A stretch of 64,000 bases of DNA. Source: Kingdonia uniflora. Lineage: Eukaryota > Streptophyta > Magnoliopsida > Ranunculales > Circaeasteraceae. Within the stretch, counting starts at the first letter, position 1. Each line of letters opens with the position of its first letter. Below the pieces are notes generated by a model. That model saw only the letters and a list, made by a program, of their open reading frames with translations. It had not been told where the DNA came from and searched no databases. Of the stretch, positions 11,880 through 23,457 are shown piece by piece. Both the position numbers and the translations under genes were made by a program. Location of the stretch: contig JACGCM010002894.1 of assembly GCA_014058105.1 (NCBI GenBank), positions 1,612,001 to 1,676,000 on the forward strand. Reading direction: 5' to 3'.

Positions 11880-13446
11880 TAAATGAATGTATGTTGTTGT
11901 ACATTGGCTAAAGTGGATATTTGGAATCCAAGTGGAGCTCAGTTTGCTAGCATAATGTGAAGTGATACCATAGAGCATGTCGGTTACAAATGGGAATGGT
12001 ACAAAAATGTGATTAACTTGGAGAAATAATTAGGTCAAGGCATGACTAGTTGCTCAGGAATTCTTTAAGAGATCTGACATCGATTGCAATGAGACCTATT
12101 ATTCGGTTATGGACACTATAATATTTTGGTACTGACCAGTCTGTCAAGTTGTCGATGACAAGTTAGACATGTGTCTTATGTAATTACCACATTTCTATAT
12201 AGCAAACTGAATACGGATATTTACATGAAGCTACCCGGGGAGGTATAAGCTTCTAGAAGCAATTAAGCTCGACAGACAAGGTATATACGCAATAAAGCTG
12301 GAAAAATTATTGTTAACCTGAAGCAATCAGGATCCATGTGGCATAGTAAGTTGATTGAGTATTTGAAGGTCGGGAACTTTACAAATAGTTTTATCTGTCT
12401 ATGAGTTCTCATTAAGAGCACAGACATTAGCTTAAGTCATCATAACAATGTGTTAAATGATTTGGATATCATTAGAACTCCGAGGAAGATCGCGAGAGCC
12501 GTCGAATACTTTAGGAAGAAATTTAAAATAAAGACCTTGGGAAATCAAGTAGTGTCTTGATTTGCAGATCGAACATCTTTGTAATAGCATACTCATACAC
12601 TAAGCAATACATATCGAAAGAGTTATTTAACACTTTGGTATGGATACAGCACACGGTGTCAAGTCATTTATTGTGCTTCCATCACTTAGATGTGGACAAC
12701 AACATTTTCTACCATCCTAATGGGCGGAGAAACTCCTAGGGCCATGACGCCATAGCTATGAGGTGTTTTGATATAGTTAGGTTGGTATACTAGACCCGAT
12801 GACTTATTCATAGTAAACTGTTTGGCTTGCCATAGTTTTTTTTTTCCCAAAGGTACAAGAAGGAAATCAAGCACATTCTAAGATATATGATCGGTATGAA
12901 AGACTGAGGTCTGTTCTACTTGAAATGATAAACATAAAATTATAGGGTACGCCGATACAAAATACTTGTCAGACCCACATAGAGGCGATTGTCAGATGGA
13001 TTATGTGTTCATGTTTGGGGTTACAACAAATTCTTGGAGATCGATAAAGCAGACGGCGGTAGCTACATCTTCGAACCACGAGAAAATTATTGCACTTCAT
13101 GAAGCTGGCAGAGAATGATGGTTGTTCTCCGAGATACATCACATTAACTGAAGTTGTGACATGTTCTATCCAAGATAAAATATCAACTATGTATGAAGAT
13201 AACTCAACTTGCATCATTGAAGTCAATGGCGATAGTACGAAGCACATATCGCAGACGTCATTCCATACTTATGAATTACAGAAGGCGAATGAGATTGACG
13301 TTATTCAAGATATTTTAGAAGACAACTTTGCAAACCTATTCACGAAGACTATTACACCACTTAAGTTCAAGCAGTTGGTACACAGAATCGGCATGATAAA
13401 GTTTTTATTCACCATTATCTCGGGGAAATACATCTTAAAGAGATAG
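11880..13446 (+). pseudogene. E1 reverse transcriptase / RNase H remnant
   Basis: Scattered copia RT phrases appear, for example NDLDIIRTPRKIARAVEYF at about 12,455-12,515. They are followed by the RNase H region, with a GYADTKYLSDPH-like stretch near 12,945-12,985. The last part is a 118-codon open frame (13090-13446) with YEDNSTCIIEV, STKHISQTSFHTYEL and ANLFTKT, the standard copia C-terminus. The frame is otherwise riddled with stops. Confidence 0.78.
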
Positions 13447-13710
13447 ATCTCGAGGGAGATCGACATTAGGAGGAGTAATCCCGTCCTGACGTGAAAATGC
13501 ATGTTGAACTCTTTTTCCTGATAGTACAGTTTTTATCCCAGGAAGCTTTACTGACTAGAGGTTTTGATGAGGCAACGTATGCATGTCCACAACCCATACA
13601 GGGCATAGGATTGCACTCTTTTCTTTTACAGCTTTTTGCCCAAGGGGGTTTTTCTAGGCAGAGGTTTTGACAAGGCAAGTTTTCTTCATATGGAACACCC
13701 CAAGGGGGAG

Positions 13711-13955
13711 TATTAGGAGTTGGGTCTGGCCCAAGGTGGGAACCCAACTCGGCTGGGGTATACTACTGGACTCCTAACAAACTCATATGCCATTAGGGTT
13801 TATGGGGAAAGTTTGAGTAAAAGTATATAACCCTATTAAAGGTTAAGTATTTGTAACCACAAAGAAACACAACAACTATCAATAATATATTACTACTCTT
13901 CTCTCATATATGTGTGTGTTATGATTTGTCTAGAAGAATAGAGTATTATCCAACA
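13711..13955 (+). repeat. 3' LTR of E1
   Basis: Direct repeat of 471-686, preceded by the polypurine tract CAAGGGGGAG (13701-13710). It starts TATTAGG, one change from TGTTAGG. The terminal 20 bases, ending CCAACA, are repeated again to 13977, so a small tandem duplication extends the tail. Confidence 0.88.
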
Positions 13956-14892
13956 CTAAATAGAGTATTATCCAACACTGATAATATTATATCTCCTAGA
14001 TAAGAACCTACCTAATTTCTTTAATAAGTATATTTTATCATCAGTCTTGAAACATAATTCTAAAATCAGTCTGCCACAATAGCAAATTTCAAAGAATCTT
14101 AAAAGTGCAATTTAAATATGCACAAGTTATTCACAAAGATGTAGAAACAGATTAAATTCATATGCACAATTTAAATATGCACAAGTTATATTGATCTTGA
14201 TAGAAAAAATTGGTATTGAAAAGTACAGTTTTGACAGCCATAAATTCATATCGCACCATCTACTCTCGAATTAGGAAATGGAATTGAAGTCGCTACACAC
14301 AATCACAAAAGCATACCGTTGAATTCTGTCAATCTCTTTTAAACTTAGCCAAGCCTGCTATTTTAAGTTTCATATCTGCAAAATCTTATTTCCAATAAAA
14401 ATGAGTGATTGCAAAAATAGCAAGATGGTCTGAACTCTGAAGGACGCTTAAGCCCGAATGCTACCATTAGTTCAATATTGTTTTGCTTAAATCTTGCCCG
14501 ATCATTTTTCGTAAGCAGACCCCTGTTAAAACAATTTGTGTCTTGACCAAGGTCTGCAAGATCATTGCACTCAATGCATTCCTCTAAGAGCAGTTCTACA
14601 CTAGTATTCAGCCTATTTTCTAGTTATCCTCGTATATTTACTTGTCATTCCTTCTTCCAACTAGTCTAGTAGTGTTGACATTAGGAATCTTAAGATATTT
14701 TTGCAATATCGGTGACAAAAATTCTTCTCCTCTTCGCCAGAAAAATGCCCCAAATTCTGTGGTCATGTTTTTTTTATGATCCTATAAAAAACGTCAGAAG
14801 TAATCTCACAATTGCACGAGCTGTGAGGCAGCACTATTGTTCACACTTTACTTCCTCTTATCAGTATAGGTTAATCTTTACCATAAAGGTAG
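13956..14892. other. Sequence between E1 and E3, no firm gene
   Basis: No recognisable gene. A minus-strand frame at about 14,365-14,620 stays open for roughly 84 codons without a start codon and matches nothing I know. A 24-bp phrase around AATTTAAATATGCACAAG occurs twice (near 14,110 and 14,166). The right edge (14888-14892, GGTAG) is the left target-site copy of E3. Confidence 0.5.
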
Positions 14893-15388
14893 TGTGAGAT
14901 GTTCTGTTTTCTATTTGAATAAATCTTTGGGTCTGTTTGAATAGACCTTTGGGTCTATTCGAATAGACTTTGGGTCTATTTGTACAGACTACACCGAGCA
15001 CTTTTTGTTCGAATAAAAGTGTGAATACAAATAGTCTGTTCAAATAAACTTTGAAAATCTCAATTTTGAGATTTGTTTGGAGCCCTTGACTTGCCTTGAG
15101 ATATGAGCGATTGTAAATAGTTTAAGTTCTTTTAGGGTTATCCTTGAGTCAATCATTTTGGTGAGATCAAATTGGGGAGGATTTTCTGGAGTGAGAACCT
15201 CTAATTGGTTTTGAGTGATTGTAACTGGGATCTTGAATAAACTTTTTTTTTCTCTCTCTCCTACAATGGACATAGGCAATTTGCCGAACCACCTTAAACT
15301 TGGCGTATTGTGCATTTCTTTAATTGTTGCTTGTTTGTGGCTAATTAAATTAACTTCGAGTTTCGGCTTCCGTGCTTGCGACTTAACA
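14893..15388 (+). repeat. 5' LTR of E3
   Basis: 496-bp repeat beginning TGTGAGATGTTCT and ending GCGACTTAACA. Its first 150 bp contain several copies of a palindrome close to GTCTATTCGAATAGAC. The following bases (from 15390, TTGTTGTTAGAGC) look like a mutated initiator-Met primer site. Confidence 0.93.
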
Positions 15389-15556
15389 ATTGTTGTTAGA
15401 GCGAGGTCGATTCCTCGGCGGTGTTTGATTTTGAGGCAACTTAAGGTTTCTTAATTTTAATTTGTTTAGGAATTTGGTTAGTTCATGAAAATTAGAATAA
15501 ACATAGGAGATGAAGTTAAAGCTAGTTCTTCGGCCCTAAAAAGAAATACAACGGTG

Positions 15557-16330
15557 ATGTTCAATAATGCAGAGATTGAAGTCAAAAAATTCGATGGCAC
15601 AAATAACTTTGGCATGTGGCGATGCAAAATTATTGATTCCCTAAGTTAACAGGACTTAGACGAGGTATTGGAGGACAAGCCAGATGACATAGAGAAGAGT
15701 GTATGGAGGAAGATAAACAAGAGGGTGTACGGCCAAATTCGTTCTTGTCTTGTTAAAAACATTAAATACCTTGTGATAAATGAAACTTCCACAAAAGAAA
15801 TTTGGCAGATACTAGAGGAGAAGTAATTGGTAAAGAGTATCCAAAATCGACTCCACTTGAAGAGGAAGCTTTATTGCTTCACTATGATGCAAGGGATTAG
15901 TATGTTGGTACAATTGAATGACTTCACCAAGTTGTTAGCCGACTTGGCGAATCTTGAAGAGATTATTGAGGATGAAGATAAGGTTCTCTTGTTTTTGAAC
16001 TCACTTCTGGAAGAATTTGAGTACTTCGTTACAACGATAACTTATGGAAACAGTTTATTGAAATAAACGGATATGTGAGACCGATAAGTCTACATATGAA
16101 GTATTAACGGTTTGAGGAAGATCCTCGGACAAGAAGAAACCATTTGGTAACAACTCTCGGTCAAAATCGAGAGGTCGTGGGGGAAACTAGAACAACATGA
16201 GTAAGGACCAATGCGCGTTTTGCAAGGAAACGGGTCATTGGAAAAATGAATGTCCCACGCTTAAGAAGAAGAAAGCAAGAAAAACGGGTTCTTCTGTGAA
16301 TGTAGCTCAGGACACAGAAATAGGAGGTAA
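15557..16330 (+). pseudogene. E3 gag with zinc knuckle
   Basis: The ATG at 15557 starts a copia gag frame containing VKKFDGTNNFGMW. It continues through several stops and frame changes to a CCHC knuckle, CAFCKETGHWKNEC, at about 16,212-16,255, which binds nucleic acid in gag. It lies about 170 bp after the 5' LTR. Confidence 0.85.
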
Positions 16331-16386
16331 TGATTCTAATTTCTCTTTTACTATAACTTCTAGTGCATGTATTATTAATACAAAAG

Positions 16387-17531
16387 AATGGATTTTATAT
16401 TCGGGTGCTACTTATCATATTTTTTCCCAAAAGGGCTTGTTTTTATAGTTTAAAATTGCTAGAAGATGGAGCGGTGTTGATGGGAAATGATAATCTTTGC
16501 CACATCATGGGGATAGGTACCATTCGTCTAAAGTTTCATAATGGGTTGGTTAAAGAGATTGATAAGGTTCAGTATATTCTGACAATGAGTAAGAATATTA
16601 TCTCGACGGGGTCACTTGAAGCGAAATGCTGTAAGGTTGTGTCTAAGAATGGGGTAGAGAGGGTTCTTAAGGGAGCCATGGTTATATTGAAGGGTCACAG
16701 AAGAAGTAACAACTTGTACTATTCAGATGGTACGGTTGTTCTTGGTGATGTTTCTACCGTGGGAAGGGAGGAGACCACTTCTAAAGATACCACACGGCTG
16801 TGGTACATGCGTTTGGCGCATGCGGGAGAAAAGTCTTTTAAAGTTCTCGCAAACCAGGGACTTTTAAGAGGTGCCAAGATGTGCAAATTAAATTTTTGTG
16901 AACACTACATTCTGGACAAGCAGACAAGAGTTAAGTTCGGCACCGCGATCCACCGTACTCGTGGAACTCTTGATTATGTTCACTCTGATGTTTGGGAACC
17001 CTCCAAGAATGCATCGCTAGGGGGAAACATTATTTTGTATCTTTTGTGGATGACTTTTTTAGGCATGTTTAGGTGTACACTATGAGGAGGAAGGATAATG
17101 TACTATAAATTTATCATGACGTGGAAGAAGTTGATTGTGACTCAGACCAGCAGAAGGATCAAGTCACTCTGCTTGGATAATGGTGGGAGTACACTAGTGA
17201 TCCATTCTTGCAAGTATGTTGGGATGAGGGGATAGTTTGACACTTTATGGTTAAAGAGACACCGCAACAAAATAGGGTAGCCGAGCGCATGAACCGTACT
17301 TTGTTAGAGAAGGTACAGTGTATGTTGTCCAATTCTAGGTTGGACAATGCATTTTGGACTAAGGCTTTGACATATACATTCTATCTCATGAATAGGTTGC
17401 CTTTGGCTTCAATTGAGGGTAAAACACCGATGGAAGCCTGGTTGGGAGAACCTGCTGCAGATTATGATACTCTTCATATATTTTGGTGTCTGACATACTA
17501 TCATGTTAAGGATGGCAAGTTGGATCCATGA
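16387..17531 (+). pseudogene. E3 protease and integrase
   Basis: The protease motif near 16,389 reads WILYSGATYHI. The catalytic aspartate (normally DSGAT) is tyrosine, so the protease is dead. The integrase follows: H-C zinc region (HAGEKSFKVLANQGLL with CEHY), GTLDYVHSDVW core start, then a broken core and a 94-codon frame (17247-17531) with TPQQNRVAERMNRTLLEK, where the catalytic glutamate is expected. At least two frame breaks occur. Confidence 0.85.
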
Positions 17532-17999
17532 GCAAGGAAGAAAAAAAAATTGGGTAAGAAGAAGGGTGTAAAAGGTTACAAGTTGTAGGATATGAGAGAC
17601 TGAAAGATCATTATGAGTATATATGTCACTTTTAATGAGGCTTCTATGATGAAGTCATATGGCTCTAAACACACAGAGCAGACGACCAGTGGGGTATTAC
17701 AGCGGGTGGAGATTGATGTATCTTCACATTGGCCAGAGAGTTCCGTACTAAGAGGGGGGTCATCTACCGGGGTGACAATGAGTGATGAGCCACTAGTTCA
17801 TGTTCTAAATGTTGATGACACAGATGAAGGTGGAACATTTGGTAGTACGGATGAAGAGATTTGGGTGATGGAGTCAATTGCAAAGAGTAAACCAAAGAAG
17901 GATGTAAGCAAATCGAGTTGGCTTACAAAGGATATGGTGCTTCCAAAAGTGAAGGCCATGATAGCCTATGCACTTCCAGTCATTGAAGATGATGTTCCT

Positions 18000-18978
18000 T
18001 CCACCTATAAGGGAATTATTTATGGTTTCGAGGCAAAGCATTGGGAGGGAGAGATGAAGGAAGAGATGTATTTTCTTTTCAAGAATGGAACTTAGGAACT
18101 TTCCAAGTTGCCGAAGGGAAAGAAAGCGATCGGTTGTAAATGGGTCTACACAAAAAAATAAGGATTTTTTGATGATGATATACACTTCAAGGCAAGGCTC
18201 GTAGCCAAGGGCTATGCTCAAAGGGAGGGGATAGATTACAATGAGGTTTTTTCTCCAGTAGTGAAACATTCCTCCATTCATATTGTCCCTGGTAGCACAA
18301 TTCAATTTAGAGTTGCAACAACTCGATGTTAAGATGGTGTTCTTACATGAGAATTTGAAAGAAGATATTTATATGACTCAGCCAAGTGGTATTACAGTTG
18401 CGGGGAAGGAAGACCATGTATTTAAGCTGAATAGGTCATTGTACAGTTTGAAGCAGTCTCCAAGACAATGGTACAAATGGTTTGATCAGTTTATGATTGG
18501 GCAGAAGTACAAGAAGAGTCATTATGACCATTGTGTCAACTTATGCAAGCTACGTAACGGGTCATTTATTTACTTGTTTTTGTATGTGAATGATATGTTT
18601 ATTGCGTGTAAGCACAAAAACGAGATTGATAAGCTGAAAAAGCAAATGGGTGAAGAATTAGAAATAAAGGATCTTGGTAATGCGAAAAAGATTCTTGGTA
18701 TGGAGATTCATAGAGATAGAGAGAATGGAACGGTGCGTCCCTCTCAGACTTCATATTTAAGGAAGGTACTTCAGAGATTTGGCATTGATAGTAACACAAA
18801 ATCTGCAAGTACGCCCCTTGCTCCTCATTTTATGCTTAAGGCTTCTATGTCTCCAAACACTGATGAGGAACGTGATTATATGAGTCAAGTTCTTTATGCT
18901 AGCGCGGTTGGTAGCTTGATGTATCCTATGGCATGTACTCAGCCAGATATTTCACAGGCAGTTGGCATGGTTAGGTGA
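18000..18978 (+). pseudogene. E3 reverse transcriptase
   Basis: Copia RT begins near 18,000 and is frameshifted at about 18,300. A 231-codon frame (18283-18978) then carries [33 protein letters not shown], the catalytic box and RQPDI-like end. The catalytic box, at 18583-18594, reads YVND where copia has YVDD, so one of the two metal-binding aspartates is lost. Confidence 0.9.
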
Positions 18979-19047
18979 TACATGTATGATCCGGGTAGAG
19001 ATCATTGGCGAGCTGTGAAATAGATTCCACGGTATATCAAAGGTACT

Positions 19048-19534
19048 GTGGATATTGGTTTGGAATTTCATAAACAAGATTCGATTGATCGGTTTTGTGT
19101 GGGTTATGTAGATTCTGACTATATGGGTGATTTGGATAAACGGCGGTCTACTACCGGGTATGTGTTTACACTGGGTGGAGGGCCGGTTAGTTGGAGATCC
19201 ACGCTACAGTCAACGGTGGCACTATCTACTACCGAGGCAGAGTATATGGTGGTGATTAAGGCGATAAAGAAATCTATTTGGATGAAAGGTCTTCTGTGTG
19301 ATTTAGGCATTAAGATGGATTATCTGTGATAGTCAGAGTACTATTATCTTGGACAAAGATCAGGTTCATCATCAATGTATAAAATATATTAATGTACGTT
19401 ATCACTTTGTTAGAGAAGTTCTGGAAGAGGGTGAGATTTTGTTGTAGAAGATTCACACCAAAGATAACCCGACAGATATGTTTATGAAAGTTGCTTCGGG
19501 AATTAAGTTCAATCATTGTTTGGACTTAGTTTAA
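19048..19534 (+). pseudogene. E3 RNase H
   Basis: A 93-codon frame has VGYVDSDYMGDLDKRRSTT, PVSWRSTLQSTVALSTTEAE and a following broken part resembling HHQCIKYINVRYHFVRE and KDNPTDMF, typical for the C-terminus of copia polyprotein. Stops at 19329 and within the tail break it. Confidence 0.87.
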
Positions 19535-19854
19535 ATTCTTCTTGTTGATTGATTAGATTCTTTGTGAACAACGGTCGACTTGATCCACGGTACGTAGGCA
19601 ACCATTTATTTAGTACATTCAATTTTGACTCTTTAGGGCATTTGGTTTATTTTGGTCCTTTGAGATGCTTCTTTTTGGATTTGGTCATTTTGGGGACACT
19701 TGGTTTGGCTGGTTTCTTTGGGCCATTTGTGTGTTTGGGTCTTTGGGGACATTTGATGGTAAGGAGGGTTTGTTTGGGTTCATTTGAATGGTAACTATGT
19801 TCGGCTTAGATTTTGGTTCGCTTGGTTGAGAAAATCTTCACCGAGGTGGAGAAT

Positions 19855-20231
19855 TGTGAGATGTTCTATTTACTATTCGAATAGACCTTTGGGTCTGTTC
19901 GATCTGTTCGAATAAAACAAAGTCTATTCGAACAGACTTTTGATCTATTCGAACAAACTACACCGAACACTTTTAGTTTAAATAAAAGTGCGAATACAAA
20001 TAGTCTGTTCGAATAGACTTCGAAAAAACTCAATTTTAAGATTTGTTTGGAACCCTTAACTTGCCTCAAGATATGAGCGATTGTAAATAGTTTCCCTAGT
20101 ATATAAAGGGAAACTTAAGTTCTTTTAGGGCTATCCTTGAGTCAATCCTTTTGGTAAGATTAAATTGGGGAAGATTTTCTAGAGTGAGAACCTCTAATTG
20201 GTTTTGAGTGATTATAACCGGGATCAAGAAT

Positions 20232-20300
<69 letters not shown>

Positions 20301-20436
20301 GCTCTCTCGCACGGTGGATATATGCAATTTGGCGAACCACCTTAAACTTGGTGTATTGTGTTTTTTTTTTATTGTTGCTTGTTTCTGGCTAACTAAAACG
20401 ACTTGGAGTTTTGGCTTCCGGGCTTGCGACTTAACA
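19855..20436 (+). repeat. 3' LTR of E3
   Basis: 582-bp copy of 14893-15388, preceded by a purine tract (CCGAGGTGGAGAA). It is longer than the 5' copy mainly because of the CT microsatellite at 20235-20296. It ends GCGACTTAACA followed by the target copy GGTAG. Confidence 0.93.
20235..20296. repeat. (CT)n microsatellite in E3 3' LTR
   Basis: About 31 CT units. The same point in the 5' LTR holds only a short T/CT tract (15240-15262), so the expansion happened after insertion. Confidence 0.95.
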
Positions 20437-21237
20437 GGTAGAGTAATGCATTTCGTTATCTCAATCTAACTGTATCTGAGCTCTTTGAGAGCTCTTTAAC
20501 TTCATCAAACTACTCGTTATCTTTCCTCTTGATCGTCAGCATCTACATGCCACATCATTATTTTGATTCTCATCATGCCCAACCATTTTAAGCGCTTGAA
20601 GATCTACCAATAGTCCATATCCAATGCTATGTCTCAAGGTCCTATACCTTAAAAGAAGTAAAAGAAGTTAAGAAATCATAAACTAAACTCTATCAGATTA
20701 CCCAAAATGTTGTGCATTTCTCAGGCTCCCTTGGAGACTAAGTACAATTTAAATGACTAATCACATGAGGGTACAACTTGTAAAACTAGAGAAATTGCTC
20801 GGTTAAAAGGTATGAGGTTCTCCAATTCTCTTTGATTATACAAATTTTGTGGCAAGTTATCCTTAAGACCTTCAAAGTTAAATCATCACTTACCAACTTA
20901 TTTGTAGAATAAACGTATTGAATGAGGGGAAAAATACCTGGCAATATTTCTAAATCTATACATGAGACTTGTTCTTTGCTTTGATTCACTGCTTCAAACC
21001 CAGTCAGGTGTTAACATTTTACCCTCTTCCTGTAAAATAAGATGTATAAGGTATAATTTGAGAACAACAACGGAAAGAAACATGATGGTTTATGGTTGTG
21101 AGTCTCGTTATGGTGTTCCACTATTCTCCAATATTATCATTTGTTGACAAAAACAACTTAGGTTAGAGTATGTTAAGGTTGACTCACGCATTGTTTGCAT
21201 ATGCCTTTGTCTTTAAGAAGAGTTCAAGAAGATAGAC
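20437..21237. other. Sequence between E3 and element A
   Basis: No supported gene. A minus-strand stretch at about 20,940-21,030 is bounded by acceptor-like TTTTACAG and donor-like CCAGGTATTT signals but contains stops in all plausible frames. It ends with TAGAC (21233-21237), the left target copy of element A. Confidence 0.5.
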
Positions 21238-21856
21238 AGTAATGGCCTAATTCCGTAAGCTCGAAGTGGCTTGGAATTAGTTCTTACACCAATGTACCTA
21301 TGACAAAATCTAATAGAAAGTAAGAAATGACACAGGTGATTTACCGTGAAAAACCTTTAAATAGGTAAAAAAAAACTATGACCTCGAGCTGAAGGTTTTT
21401 GTAATAGTGACTTTTATTGCTTGAGGTTGATATTTTATTACAAGTGATCACTTGACTTAGAAATGTTTGATCTTGTGAATAAGAAGTTTAAAGTTTTGAG
21501 AATCTAGAAAATGTAGTTTTCTTGGTGATTTCTCCTGTATTTTTCTAGTCCATGTCTCTTCTAGAACTTCTCCTTTATATAGTCCCTCCCTGTAGTTCTT
21601 CATCGTGCTGAAGCACGTTCTCCAAATAATATGGTTAGTGGCAGTTTACTGAGTAACTGTTGAGTTCGTGAGAGACAGGAGGCTTTGACTTATTCAGCTT
21701 TTTCTATTTGAGCTTGACCCACGCTTTCCATCTCTTCGTGGAGTAGGTGGCAATGTTGACTGTCAAAGTCATATGGAGAATGAGTGAGTCTGACATGGAG
21801 GAAGTTCAAACTGGGGACAATTTGATTTGGGTAAGGTCGAGGGGCAGGCCCCTACA
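21238..21856 (-). repeat. 3' LTR of element A
   Basis: 619-bp copy of 54980-55596. The outer end reads AGTAATGGCC where the other copy has TGTAATGGCC. The inner end is CCTACA, followed by a rc purine tract (21857-21869) as expected beside a 3' LTR. By eye about one base in ten differs from the other LTR. Confidence 0.92.
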
Positions 21857-22196
21857 ATCGCCTCCTCGCAGCTGAAATCACGAGTAGCTTTGGTTAAGAT
21901 AGAATTTTTAGGTATATGGGTATTTGGGTTGTAAATTTGAATAATGAAGGAAGTAATGATTGTGTTTGACTGTATAGAAAATGTGCGTGTTATGGGGGAA
22001 CGTACGTGCATTGAATGTTGACGGGAATATTGATGTATGCGACGGTTAGGGTTTAAAGAGTTTCGTATATATTGAATGATGATGCTTGGGGAAACGTTCA
22101 TGTACAATAAATGTAGGGTTATATAAATAGTACCTGCACCGAGGTTTGTGGCCAAATACGTTTCTTTTGTTGTAATATTCTTTAAAATTGTTGAAG

Positions 22197-22379
22197 ATGG
22201 TGAAGACCCGTAGAATTGTTCTTGAAGAGAAAATTGCTACTAAAATGCAGAGGTTGAAGTTGAAGTATTTCAGGGATCATTCCTTGGAGATGCCTACTCC
22301 CGTTCCTGTTCCTCCGACGTATCAAGGAATATCGGAAAATGAAGCGGCTGAAGCAGAGGAGGATTTTTACTATAGATGA
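22197..22379 (+). CDS. Short antisense ORF of element A, conserved in element B
   Basis: A 60-codon ORF on the strand opposite to gag-pol starts about 340 bp inside the 3' LTR of A. It begins MVKTRR and ends with YQGISENEAAEAEEDFYYR. Element B has a counterpart at 33094-33330 that begins MVKMR and ends with Y(stop)[14 protein letters not shown], at a nearly equal distance from the start. In B the glutamine codon CAA has become TAA. Conservation of the start, the spacing and the acidic end between two diverged elements supports a real protein or first exon. No known domain is recognised. It may be the first exon of the larger antisense gene; no donor site was proven. Confidence 0.45.
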   Translation: MVKTRRIVLEEKIATKMQRLKLKYFRDHSLEMPTPVPVPPTYQGISENEAAEAEEDFYYR

Positions 22380-23457
22380 AGGTTTTACCATGTTTTCTTA
22401 ACAAGCGAGCAACATTGGGTTTGTCTCCGCATTCTTGTGGAAGACAAGGTTGGGGAGACAGATGCAAGGATAGGCGTAACTACGGGGAAGTTGCGCTGAT
22501 GTTTTGCGCTCGAATAGATTCCAAGGTCGGGCCCTCTTCATCTCTACCAACCCTGCGAGGGTGGTGGTTATAGGAGAGGTGGCGATGGTAGTGGAGGAGG
22601 AAGACGGAGAGTGGAAGTCTGCTTCTGTACTTTCATCGTTCTTTTACGCTGAGAAGACCTTTAGTATGAAGAGTTGGTACAAGCACTGAAGTTATTCCTT
22701 TCATAGTTTCCATTTGAAGTTCGATTACACTTTGATAATACTTATGGGAGGGAGGATATTCGTTGTTTTCAATATTTGCTTTGCATCAAAGTGAAACATC
22801 ACTGAAGTAGAACGAACTGAAGGATTTGATATTTCGGAGTGCCTGGAAGACTTGTTAGCTGTAAAAGTACTTGAAAAACTTATTATCTGTAAAGTACCTG
22901 ATGTCTGAGTACTTAAAAAAATTGTTATCTATAAAAGCACTTGAAAGATATGTTATCTGTAAAGTACCTGTAACTTGATTCAAGATGAATAAATTTTTTT
23001 ATCCAAACTCTATGCTGATATATAATAGATTAATTCTCGAAATCGAGTTGTATGATCCGAAAACTTTCGAATATTGGATGAACTGAAATGTATGAGATTA
23101 TAACGTACACTTTTAGTAATAATCGAGTTGTTAGAAATTTGTTTGTAATGTGAAAATATGTGTTAAATATATTATTAGACCTGGGAGCTGAAAATGTAGG
23201 GGAGAGAAAATTGTATAAATTTTAGAATGAAGGACCGAGCTCATAGAGGTCATTCTTGAATACTAGATTTGGAAAGAATAAGCTCGATTTGGAATAAGAT
23301 GAAATGACTGAGGTCGATAGGGAGAGATATTCAAATAACTTTTCTTAAGATATCAGGTTTTCTATTACGAGATAATAGGATAAAATCATGAGCTGTGGGG
23401 AGTTGGTAGCAAAAATGTATAAATAAAAGTGGAATGAATTCTAAATAGGGGAAGGCA

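Larger units (their letters stand above)
471..13955 (+). mobile_element. Ty1/copia LTR retrotransposon E1, decayed, split by E2
   Basis: The two ends are direct repeats (471-686 and 13711-13955) that match over nearly their whole length. The right copy is preceded by a purine-rich tract. The interior holds copia pol remnants in the order integrase, reverse transcriptase, RNase H, all on the plus strand, which identifies Ty1/copia. Gypsy element E2 (4090-10458) sits inside and separates the 5' part from the pol remnants. Every coding frame is broken many times, so the element is inactive and old. The 5' flank is TTGAT. The base run after a duplicated LTR tail (13978-13982) is CTGAT, a four-of-five match, so the true end may be 13977. 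Confidence 0.88.
14893..20436 (+). mobile_element. Ty1/copia LTR retrotransposon E3, complete but defective
   Basis: Both LTRs (14893-15388 and 19855-20436) and a perfect 5-bp target duplication, GGTAG, at 14888-14892 and 20437-20441 define the element exactly. Gag, protease, integrase, RT and RNase H follow in copia order on the plus strand. Internal stops, frameshifts and changed catalytic residues make it inactive. It did not insert into E1 or A but lies between them. Confidence 0.95.

Noticed and set aside
14365..14440. A minus-strand phrase resembling a kinase activation segment (KLKIAGLAKF)
   Set aside because: The match to a DFG-type segment lacks the DFG itself, is very short and is followed by a stop; too little to call a kinase exon.
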